A stretch of 22,900 bases of DNA from positions 1 to 22,900 of the IMG/VR virus record IMGVR_UViG_3300007344_000268; one strand, given 5' to 3'. Shown piece by piece: positions 8,301 through 15,900 of the stretch. A model generated the notes under the pieces. That model did no database searches. It was not told the DNA's origin and saw only the letters and a list, made by a program, of their open reading frames with translations. Within the stretch, counting starts at the first letter, position 1; every line of letters starts with the position of its first letter. Position numbers and translations under genes: made by a program. This DNA comes from a virus.

Positions 8301-10030
8301 CTTTCTGTTAATTCAATACCATTCTCCTTCATTACCTGACCAAACATACTTATGAAGTCAGCATCAGAATCAACATTAAAACCTAAACCTTCAGCAAAAC
8401 CTTCTCCAAAAAGCTTTAAATTTAAAAAGCCTCCTTTATTCATGGAGCCTGGGTCTGTGTTAGTAAACAATACTCTTGTTGCTGCTATAAGCTTAGCTTT
8501 GTTGCTAGAGTATAAGTTTTGATAATTCTCAACTACACTCTTAATATATTCTTTCTCCTCATCATTTATTCTTAGAGGTTCTACAATATCATCTGATTCA
8601 GATTTAAAAAACATATTAACCAAACCACTAGCATCAACAGGGTCATAAGGATTTGTTGATTTAATTAGTGCTATAGTAGCATCCTTTAAAGATATTTCTC
8701 CAGACTTAGTTTTGAACTTAAAGTTTAAATAATCATCTTTTAATTGTTTATCAGCAGCAGAATACTTTTCAAATATGGTTAGTAATTGACCTCTTTCTGT
8801 TCCATCAAAAAGAGAATAGTTAGCTTCTATCTCTTGATTAAAATTAATTGTTTTTTCATCACTAGAAGAAACAAACTCTCTATCAATTCTGTTACCATCA
8901 AAATCAAACATTGGAGTAATCTTAGCACTTTCACCATAACCCCTAGTTATTGTTAATTTTAAATCTGATAATTCATTTCTTAAATCAGCTATATTTTCAG
9001 CGTTAGGATTATCTGCTATTTCTTTTTGTAATTCAAACTGTCTTTTTCTTAGTTTAGATAAATTTATTTCTTCATCAGATAAAAATTCATAAGCTCTATC
9101 TTGTAACTCTTTATCAAAAGCTTTTGACATTGAAGACCTTAAATCAGACTCATTTAATTCTTGAGCTGGTGTAGATTCTATTATTTTAGTAAACAAACCA
9201 TGATTTTCTTCTGATAACTCAAATAATAAATCATTAGTATAATCAAATTTTTCTTGAGTCGTTGCTCCAAATAATACTATATCATTGGCTGGCTCACCAA
9301 ACAATCCTTCTGAAGGTGTATTATATATTATCTTCTTTTTAAAATCTGGCTCAGTACTTATAATATCGTAAGAGTAAGCATTTTGTATTAAAGTATTTTG
9401 ACCTGAGTTTTGTTGTAATTCTGATGTTATAGTCTCAAGCTCTTGTAGCTTTAAATTCTTTTCTTCCTCAAGCTTATCTAAAGTTTCTTTTGGAATACCT
9501 CTTGTTGATGTAGCTTGACTATATCTAAAATTTAAACTATCATATTCTTCTTTTATAGTTTTATAGTCGTTGTATAATCCAACTCCTTCACTATCAACAA
9601 AAACTTCCTGACCTTCATCTCCAAATGGTATAGGTCTTACTGAAGTTCCATCAAGACCAAAAGCTCTTGGATATTTATTTATTTCTACTTCCTTTATATT
9701 AGAGCCATCAAATGTATACTCATCATATATTGGGTTTATAAATGTCTTTTCTTTTATTGAGTCTGGTACTTGAGAAATATCAACTACTTCACCACTTTCA
9801 TTAATAAAGTTTCTAGATTGGTAATCAAAATTTAGTGATGCCGATACACCATCTTCCGAATCTGATGTAGTACTTTCCGTATCCGAAATTTTTTTTTTAC
9901 CGTATTTTTGTTTAAACTCATCTACAATGAATTGAATGTCTTTTTCCTCTTCACCGTTAGACTCCATTTGACTAATTATACCTAAAAGTCTTTCTTTATT
10001 TTCTTCTGATAATATTAATTCGTCTTCCAT
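2315..10030 (-). CDS. Giant virion-internal (cargo/ejection) protein with HDxxGH domain and LPD38-like region
   Basis: This 2571-residue protein is a third of the window. Residues 1-45 form a helical acidic N-terminus of a type common in large phage proteins. Residues 155-215 look coiled-coil. Residues 590-775 hold several hydrophobic helices (for example near 590-612 and 753-775) that could contact membrane. Residues about 890-1120 form a distinct domain containing HDFFGH (H1012, D1013, G1016, H1017), GEENAW (1028-1033), H1036 and ETRGQNSWVN; this looks metal-binding or catalytic, but I cannot assign it. Residues about 1280-1360 resemble a module seen in large polyvalent phage proteins. Residues about 1930-2160 (NPLFALTNFPRDF near 1947) resemble LPD38. 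The C-terminal 400 residues are charged helix. Size, mosaic build and location after the tail genes fit a packaged protein ejected with the DNA, like crAss cargo proteins. It could instead act only inside the infected cell. Confidence 0.72.
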   Translation of the reverse strand: MEDELILSEENKERLLGIISQMESNGEEEKDIQFIVDEFKQKYGKKKISDTESTTSDSEDGVSASLNFDYQSRNFINESGEVVDISQVPDSIKEKTFINPIYDEYTFDGSNIKEVEINKYPRAFGLDGTSVRPIPFGDEGQEVFVDSEGVGLYNDYKTIKEEYDSLNFRYSQATSTRGIPKETLDKLEEEKNLKLQELETITSELQQNSGQNTLIQNAYSYDIISTEPDFKKKIIYNTPSEGLFGEPANDIVLFGATTQEKFDYTNDLLFELSEENHGLFTKIIESTPAQELNESDLRSSMSKAFDKELQDRAYEFLSDEEINLSKLRKRQFELQKEIADNPNAENIADLRNELSDLKLTITRGYGESAKITPMFDFDGNRIDREFVSSSDEKTINFNQEIEANYSLFDGTERGQLLTIFEKYSAADKQLKDDYLNFKFKTKSGEISLKDATIALIKSTNPYDPVDASGLVNMFFKSESDDIVEPLRINDEEKEYIKSVVENYQNLYSSNKAKLIAATRVLFTNTDPGSMNKGGFLNLKLFGEGFAEGLGFNVDSDADFISMFGQVMKENGIELTESQLEQVRNDVSDMVAMGLGNSIPIMAQIMLTRNVPVAFLKSLKSSPRVMALANYLSSQGTPGKFALNLAKGTFTGAVSFGLAPSDKVSWQMGTAEGFVEAFFPVTARYARLVKLMKAAKIGDKAMPIGLYSVRSVLGGQVELVAEYSGEMLDSLTKKGLNWEKALEETFGKTDDEKLDKLLATAITCTMFSSAFSAGMLKLTFDEINNIYGGSDSQRVQEALAKLDELIEKYKRTESGTQLSLLDNEAFVEGTTLLDEESVRQRGGEATSVPEGSKLFNDPVSDASAIADEYLQQNSEELGITPTSASPIPDIDIENSKRIADAFDAMKHDPNNPEVKAAYAAMAQETIDQYNLISDRGYKVEIWKGEGEPYANSAEMLRDVRDNKHMYIFSTESGFGQEGITQEQRAENPLLAETEFTDINGEPLLVNDLFRFVHDFFGHAELGNGFGPKGEENAWVNHSRMYSPQARRAMTTETRGQNSWVNFGKQIRREDGSIPVKGDPDYVPLSERQYADQKIGLLPDDIVNQLPGLQTVITEVTDVEPTVEFTEDANTFASEQIENALENKVDQKTKNRLGRLDLGMSTVKIQKGISDYKNGIESEERADLENALKTMYDSGEIKFLGTDGKKVVRNTVNTSELNNIKPDVKVTKDQPYVFNRPELNKEQFDLNMQRTQNGTVEGGTTFNEEMGNLDGKKLFSVSIFPDLSVKKPAGQTFTQEEIEAFKIKHRNLLDRNKNLAVGTFTSGDSGISYLDIVALVSDAAKAEQMAIDYNQESFYDLYRGKVRQTGGTGETIEGMPTIEQRISDIEEANIDESFYSKLDKQMTEFLERDMGFLTDPFLLTPTVKVGVSIVQQAMRGTVYTKKSLDKAVQQAIDYIKANKPNSEEFNEQMFRDFFNKKGFSPINVDIPNRNPEGIVEVNENELEEDAPSTPPIDVEGPLYQEEREGDASVIDKVEAKRENDFNQSKKLTAKEFRIKVQELIFDENYRFKYELEKLGEEYGLSAQALEAVAFRNLVNGASASAKSKAQKILREMDGGIGKSHLNKKQRKLSDSIIEYERIIALDNFYDSVKSQADNLINELSSIDAEKNPDIYESYLKKINSLAEKMGLTFDTENGNLMKEDVIVPAGLGSVDIDGKKTLPWRILNTSVDLKGKPVIMNSADAKAWMDREMANNPDWQRARERADIYFEATNNLLKFKYEKGLITKETYDRLKDIKYSPRVFIDKILYTDDKGEVIADKFETKKDVQSLSGILASLESGSTKALYNNASDLIQKQILAAEKIAFLNDSRKSVLDFLNEAEKNGQDVSDFGYVISKSNPKKDGYTVMDVLIDGEVTEMAIDNEIAGSFSSKTTSANWGRILSGTSLLKTWATGTNPLFALTNFPRDFQHVLLSTDTYSSILPIGAAQFSSDLSSVMMTSMTRGKEYQKALSQGLGMDYLSTSGKIEINKGDSKVAKGAKDVSNAMSWFGETSEILVRMAVRRRQITKRTAEFEAQYKRKPNLKELDKIERLATEDARRTLDFSQGGTFTKQLDAASPYLNASLQGFRVGAKYMKDNPIKSAFKIGQLGVMTMSLAAYNIAKYKDDYDKLSKYEKINNFIFMLPWKDEKGNRQYLRIKKDHFMMPFTTIFEDYAYLNETGINPNSSADFGLFIDEEDKSNLQKAFELSNPITGIVDLGNVFTGIPTFSALIAYNANYDTFRDDEIYKSYRDVKSSSEVNYNTQQLFIDIGQATNMSPARLQTSFGKLFTDPNRNIWINGFSTVYEEITSGMREEDIVELNNYFNKGFLNNISEPARGTILRSVPEVAKDESIIEVEKNKKLEDTKNESWRSIKNELGKEYYDIIKSGDSDKIRDFINTAFDRAKNSLIYYVGPEVRFYDTDENIKAKLGKKLDDYVEQRDLNESLKSEGLDFEGINIGYALIKTSQMKDSNPETAAIYYNNFYNKIKEDYGIDAAKKIDEFAEKYGIIKKGNNLFNIALTTLEDERIKARKEELNSK

Positions 10031-10034
10031 CGTT

Positions 10035-11822
10035 TTATTTTAACCATCTATTCGTTAATCTTTCTCTTTTCTCTTGTTCTGTTTCACCAGATGCGTTCTC
10101 TTCAGTTAATTTATCTGCCAAATCTATTAAATTTTTAAATTGATTTAATTCGCTGTCAAAAAATATTTTATCTAAAGGAACCAATACGCTTACCTTACCT
10201 GATGGTTTATCTTTTAATAAATCAGAGAATCTATTATATTCTTCTTTTTCTTCTTGTGTTTTTAATTTCTCAAGATTCTTAACAAAATCATCTTCAGTTA
10301 TTTCTGATTTAGCAACACCCTCTACAAAAGGAACATATTTTACTGGAACTTTACCGCTTTCAATTTCAGCTTTAGAAGCTAATTGACCTGTTTGAGTATT
10401 AACAGGATATATGTTTACTTGGTCGCTATCAAAGCTAAATGGATGAATATTATAAAGAGCTTCTGGATTACTTACAGCTTGCTTAAACAATATGTCTTTA
10501 TCAAGATACAAACCTTCTTTTCTCTTTACTTTTCTCATTGTGGGCTGTTTGTAAATAATAGTTTCAAATGCCTGAGCAAATCCTTTTTCATCTTCTCTAG
10601 TTAAACTAACTCCATCTGTAGTTTTATTATTTAACGTTTCAGGACCTATACTTAAATAATAATCATTACCACTTCCAGGTCTTATTTCATTGTAGTTTTT
10701 AGCTTTTCTTACTCCTTGACCTTCGTATTTGTTTTTAAATATTTCATCAATAGCAAAATCTTCAAAAATCGTACCATCAGCTCCTTGATAGCTAGTGTTG
10801 TTAACTAAGTTTTTTATGTAGTTTTGAGTTGGGTCATCTATTCCTTCAGACTCCACAGCAAATTGATAGGCTAAAACTTCTAAAGCTTTTTCAACTTTAT
10901 TATCTTTAAATCCTTCTACTCCATCAACAACTTGTTTTTGGATTTTTTGTCTTATTTTATTTTTAGCTATATTTATTCCTTCTGTTGTCATTTGTCTAGT
11001 ATCATAGTCAAACATAACAACATCATCAACTTGTATCATTTTTCCAATTTCATTAACATAATCAACTAAATCAGAAACCTTTGTTATTTCATCTTTGTTA
11101 AAGTTAAATTCAGGCATTTTTGAAGCTGGAACACCATTGTACTCTATTTCACTTTTACCGAAATCAAACAATGTTGGATTTGCGTAATTAGAGAAATTTC
11201 TTCTTCTTTCAAACTCATACTCATCTGTATCTACTGGTTTCCCAAAAATATCATAAGCAATCATTCTCTGTCCATCTTCAGATAAAATATATCCTTCTTC
11301 ATCAGAAATATAATCACCTGTCTTTGTGTCTGTTAAAGGATTATTACCTCCAAACAAATACATTATGTCATCTGAATTTGAACGAGCACTTGTAATATCT
11401 TCTACAGTTAGAGCTTTAGGGACTTTTTTTAATGAATTTACATCATACAATAAATTACCCTCATCGTCATTTGGATTTTCTAATACTCCAGATAGAAACT
11501 CATAAGCCTGAGCCTCTTGTACTGTAAACTTCCCAAAATCTAATATTTGTCTCTTCATGTTTTCTATATTAGCATTTACTTCAGGGTCATTTCTTTTATT
11601 AGAATTAGCTAATTCGTATTCATTAAGTTTTTGGATTAAGTTTTTTCTAACTTCCATAAACGGTTTGTCATACTCAGCTGTAACATTACTTAATTTAGGT
11701 TTAGGAGTAGTCTTAGAATTGTTTATACCATTTCTAAGATTTTTGTTAGCATTTTGAGTTCTAACTATATCGTCAAACTTAGGAGTCTGAGCTGCCTGAT
11801 AATAAATGTACTTTGCGGACAT
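10035..11822 (-). CDS. Putative virion-internal/cargo protein, unknown fold
   Basis: This 595-residue protein belongs to no family I recognise. It is hydrophilic, rich in Asn, Asp, Lys and Glu, with no signal peptide or membrane segment. The first 60 residues are low in complexity and probably disordered; residues about 58-115 and 530-590 look helical, and the middle mixes short beta and loop segments. Its ATG overlaps the TAA of the Ala/Gln-rich gene by 1 base (TAATG), a mark of translational coupling, and its stop lies 4 bases before the giant cargo gene. Three consecutive genes after a single promoter-like site, all after the tail block, suggest the three products are made together and packed inside the capsid. 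The role is inferred from position only. Confidence 0.6.
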   Translation of the reverse strand: MSAKYIYYQAAQTPKFDDIVRTQNANKNLRNGINNSKTTPKPKLSNVTAEYDKPFMEVRKNLIQKLNEYELANSNKRNDPEVNANIENMKRQILDFGKFTVQEAQAYEFLSGVLENPNDDEGNLLYDVNSLKKVPKALTVEDITSARSNSDDIMYLFGGNNPLTDTKTGDYISDEEGYILSEDGQRMIAYDIFGKPVDTDEYEFERRRNFSNYANPTLFDFGKSEIEYNGVPASKMPEFNFNKDEITKVSDLVDYVNEIGKMIQVDDVVMFDYDTRQMTTEGINIAKNKIRQKIQKQVVDGVEGFKDNKVEKALEVLAYQFAVESEGIDDPTQNYIKNLVNNTSYQGADGTIFEDFAIDEIFKNKYEGQGVRKAKNYNEIRPGSGNDYYLSIGPETLNNKTTDGVSLTREDEKGFAQAFETIIYKQPTMRKVKRKEGLYLDKDILFKQAVSNPEALYNIHPFSFDSDQVNIYPVNTQTGQLASKAEIESGKVPVKYVPFVEGVAKSEITEDDFVKNLEKLKTQEEKEEYNRFSDLLKDKPSGKVSVLVPLDKIFFDSELNQFKNLIDLADKLTEENASGETEQEKRERLTNRWLK

Positions 11823-12904
11823 TACTTCTTAAATTTGAATTTTGGTCTGTATGAGCCACCACCCATATATTTCTCAGCTAATTTAGGACTCATCTTCTCT
11901 TGAACAGACTCAGGAAGTTTTGAGAAACCTTTCATCTTACTAGGAATCTTTCCACTTTCTTTATACATAATTCCTTTCTTAGCCATTTGTTCTTCAGCCT
12001 CATCTTCCATGTGCTCTAGGTCATCCTTTTCAAATCTTTCGAATAACATAGTCATGTGTTTCATAAGACCTTCTGCATCTTTAGACTCAACTAAATCTTG
12101 CATTTTCTTAGTATCTTCAGGATTGAATATTGCTTCACCACCAGTAAGCTCTCCAACTTTTTCTCCTTCTTGCATAACGTCAGAGACTCCACCCTTTTCC
12201 ATAATATCTATAGGGTTTGTCTTATGGTCAAACTTACCTTTACTAACTTGAGGTTTACCTTTCTTAGGAGTTATCATTCCTTTTTCAGCGATAGCAGAAG
12301 CTGGGTTTACTATAGCAGCAGCAGCTTCTTCCATCTGACCGTAAAAACCTTCACCAGCAGAAACATAAGCTTGTTGTTTAGCTAATCTAGAAGCTAACTC
12401 TCCTTCTTTAGCTTCTTTTAAAGCTGTCTGCATTCCTTTTAATTCTTCTCCAGCTAATCCACCTCTCACAGCTTCTTGCTTAGCCTCTTCAGCTGCTTTT
12501 GCTGTTTGAGCAGCAGTCAATGCAGATTGTTGTTCTTGCATTCTAGCTAAGTCAGCTTGTTGACCAGATTGTAATATAGCTTGTAATCCAGCTTGAACAC
12601 CTTTAGCACCAGCTTTTTGAGCACCAGCCATTGCTGTAGCTTCGGTAGCTTTTTGAGCTTCTGTTTGAGCCTCAACTAAAGATTGTGATATTGGTTGGTC
12701 AACCATTTTTTGTAGAGTACTAGAGCCCTTCATTTGGAGTCTACTCTTATCAAAAGCTTCTATCTCACCCTCAGTACGAGCTCTTTCTCTAGCGTATTCT
12801 TTTTGTAGTTTACCAGCTTGAATGCCTCTAGCAATATCGCCATATACTTCCCCCATTGCGAATTTCTTAATTTTGGGCTTGTATGTTTTCTTAGATTTTT
12901 TCAT
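11822..12904 (-). CDS. Ala/Gln-rich helical internal virion protein
   Basis: This 360-residue protein has a basic N-terminus (residues 1-15), then a long Ala/Gln/Lys/Glu-rich stretch (about 20-200) that should be almost all alpha-helix or coiled coil. A short segment near residues 245-265 (ELTGGEAIFNPEDTKKMQ) recalls the TGGE.xxNP motif I know from tail-lumen, tape-measure and internal virion proteins. The C-terminus is basic and ends in GGGSYRPKFKFKK. The composition resembles podovirus ejection proteins such as T7 gp14-like components, though I see no direct sequence match. It follows a TATATTTG promoter motif by 13 bases and overlaps the next gene by 1 base. A role inside the virion, ejected at infection, is likely but inferred. 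A head scaffold is less likely, because it lies far from the capsid gene. Confidence 0.65.
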   Translation of the reverse strand: MKKSKKTYKPKIKKFAMGEVYGDIARGIQAGKLQKEYARERARTEGEIEAFDKSRLQMKGSSTLQKMVDQPISQSLVEAQTEAQKATEATAMAGAQKAGAKGVQAGLQAILQSGQQADLARMQEQQSALTAAQTAKAAEEAKQEAVRGGLAGEELKGMQTALKEAKEGELASRLAKQQAYVSAGEGFYGQMEEAAAAIVNPASAIAEKGMITPKKGKPQVSKGKFDHKTNPIDIMEKGGVSDVMQEGEKVGELTGGEAIFNPEDTKKMQDLVESKDAEGLMKHMTMLFERFEKDDLEHMEDEAEEQMAKKGIMYKESGKIPSKMKGFSKLPESVQEKMSPKLAEKYMGGGSYRPKFKFKK

Positions 12905-12917
12905 TTCTAAATTTTTA

Positions 12918-12925
12918 CAAATATA
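12918..12925 (-). promoter_or_regulatory. Bacteroidetes-type promoter -7 element (TATATTTG) before the cargo genes
   Basis: The minus strand reads TATATTTG between the stop of the muzzle gene and the ATG of the Ala/Gln-rich gene, 13 bases before that ATG. The 14 bases at 12912-12925 are identical to 807-820, which argues for a shared control element. No clear -33 TTG box is visible, since the upstream sequence is the 3' end of the muzzle gene. It would start a unit holding the three cargo genes and perhaps the basic genes after them. Confidence 0.55.
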
Positions 12926-12930
12926 ATAAA

Positions 12931-15900
12931 TTATTCTTCACTAAGCTCACTTTTAGAGATGTTAGAGTTAACGCTATATATCTCTATTAGTTTCTTAGTT
13001 TTCTTAGTTAATTGTGTGTTCATAAAGGTTCCCTTCATTCTATCTCCTTCAGCTTCTCCATCTTTAATAACATAAGCGAAAGTATCAGTTATAGCTACCG
13101 CTGCGTTTGCTGTTAGAGTATATGAACTAGCTCCTATTGAATCTATAGTTCCAATAAGAGTATTTACTCCAGCGTTGTTATAATATATTTTATCTCCAAC
13201 ATTAACTCCAGGATTTGGTGAATCAGCCAAAGTAACAGTTGCTGAAGCTAGTGAAGTTGTAGCGTTTCCTATTCCATAGTATTCACTTCCTCCAGGCTCA
13301 CCATCTACATTTCCAGTAGCAAATGGAATGTTAGCGTATAACATACCTTCTTTTCTATCATAAGCAGTTTTATCTATAGATGTAGATGAAAGATTAGTAT
13401 CTAAAACTGTATCATAACCTGTCTTAGTTCCAGATTCAACACCAGCATCTGTGGAGTCATCAGCGAAAGTACCGTCAACAGTTATAGAATGATAAGTCTT
13501 AACTTTATTAGGCATGCCATTAAATGGGAACTTTAATACTGTGTTATAGGTTGTTCCGTAAAAAGTATTATAACTCGATGTATTAGCATCATGTAAATAC
13601 ATTTCTCCATTTAAGAAAGAGAAGAATTTTTGATTCATCTTTCCGTACATCTCTGGTATGTAAGACGCAAAAGAACTCCATCTTTCGTTTCTTTCTGACC
13701 AGACTATGGTTTCACCAGATTTTATTAATTGTAAATCAATATAAACTACGTCTGGAGCAGCTCCCTTTTCATTCCACTTATCTCCATCATTATCATATCT
13801 ATTTAAGTCTTCATATAAATCTGGGAATGTTATAACGTATTCATCGTGTTTAGGATTATAGGCTCCTAATATTCTAAAGTAATAATTTATTCCTTTAAAC
13901 ATTTCTGGATATTCTCCTTTTACTACTGGCTCCTTATACCAATAGTTCACGTTATATGAAAATCCTGCCGTTGGGTCTGATTTTTGGTAATCTATAGATT
14001 TATCTCTAAAATAATCAACCATGTTTATTTCAGATATAGGTCTTAGTTCATTTCCTCTCAAACTTAATACAGCACCATTTTTAATATCAACCCAGTACAA
14101 TACGTTTCCATTGAAAGCGAAAGACTCAGGGTTTTTACTAATTCCATAATGCTCACTAAATGCTATAGCGTTACCTAACACATTAGAAGATAATCCAACA
14201 TTTGTACTTCCGTCAGCATTAGTTATAATGTCTTTATTTACAGATACTTTATGAGTTCTATCTTCTTGAATCATAATCAAATCAGTATCTCTGGAATGTA
14301 TCTTTTGAATGGAGCCATCAGATTTATCAAAATCAGAATAACTAAATAATTCAAAACTACTTAATCCATTATAGTTTACGTCTGGTTGGAATGGCTCAGA
14401 ATATATAATACTAGATTCTTTTAATTCCTCTTTAGCGTAAGGATTAAATACATTTGGTCTACCTATGTGTATATGGTTAGTAGGATAAAAATCATTAAGG
14501 TGATAATCTTCAACAAATGATGAAGTAAATAATGGAGCCTCTTGATTATTATTTCTCATTATTCTTCTCTTAAAGAATACATCACCTTCTTCAAAGTAAC
14601 CTTTGGCTGGAGTAACAGATTGACCACCTTCATTTAAGTCTCCAGTAACAACCTGAGTTAAAGTCATACCTCTGTGAGCTCTTAGGTCTGTATGAGGATT
14701 AGCTATAGTATGCTTAAATCCAAACTCATAATAAACTCTATTAGAGGTGTCTTCAATTTCTTTCATAGGTCTATATATCTCAAAAAGACCGTTTGCGAAG
14801 AAGTTTGAAGTTTCACTAGCACTAACGTCAATAAATGTTCCTCCGTTTGTATCACCTAATTCCTCTATTGTTATAAAGTATCCCTGCTCCTCTAAAGGTT
14901 CTTCACCACCAGCACCATTATAATATTCGTATCCAGTTATCTTAACATCTATATAGTTTGTTAAATATGGAGTACCATCTCCTAACAACCAAGGGGAAGT
15001 AATAAATCTTATTCTATCTCCCTCAACAAAACTATAATCAATTAATGGATTAGATTGCTCTTTATATGAGTCAGCAGCACCTTTAAGTGAAGTTAAAGAT
15101 AAGAATAATCTAGTTTCACCAGTAGCTGGAGTAGTCGCTGTAAAAGCTTCTGGACATATAAATTGAATAAATTCATCTACCGAAGTATTCTTTGAATAAG
15201 CCCAACTCCAATACTTAGCCCATTTAGGAGGCTGACTATTTACTTCCCAATCTATTCTTGTCTTTCCGTATAGATTATCTTGACCTTCATTTATAGGAGT
15301 ATCATTATCATTTCTTTCACTAAAGAATTTAACGTAACATTGAGAAGTTCCGTTTTCTACATCAATAGCAACCGTAGAACATCTACCTTTTCCATCATAG
15401 TATATGATACCAAAATCATGGAAGGCTCCAGCTTTAAAACTACCAGACTTTCCATCACCTGAATTATATCCTATAGCTTCTATAGATACTAAATTCTGTT
15501 TATTTGCGGCCGCCAATAATGGGTCAGAATTATCTTCGGGAAAGTTAAAGTTTAATGATATACCAGCATATTTATTACCATAGTATTCATCATTATCCTG
15601 TCCAATAGTCCATTTCTGAGTAGATATTAATCTAAGTATTCTTGCCGCATTGTCTAAATCACCAGATAGTGCTGGAGAAAAATTGGTTTTGTTAGGAGAT
15701 ATAAGCGGTAATAATAAAACCTTTTTAACGGTATCAACAAAACAACCTTTTAACCAAGCTGGAGAACCATCATCAGGTTTTTCAGATATACTACCATACT
15801 TTTCGTAAATCAAATTAAGTCTTTTAGCGACATATATCATCTGATTATCTAATCCAGAAATATCTTCACTATATACTTCTCCAGAATCACCAGTATTAAT

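Noticed and set aside
2315-10030. Giant protein as a virion RNA polymerase like those of crAss-like or N4-like phages
   Set aside because: I saw no polymerase-type catalytic Asp motif, and the recognisable parts point to a polyvalent-type cargo protein instead.
12009-12385. Two overlapping plus-strand frames opposite the Ala/Gln-rich gene
   Set aside because: Antisense shadows with Ser/Phe-rich composition, in two competing frames, and no recognisable features.
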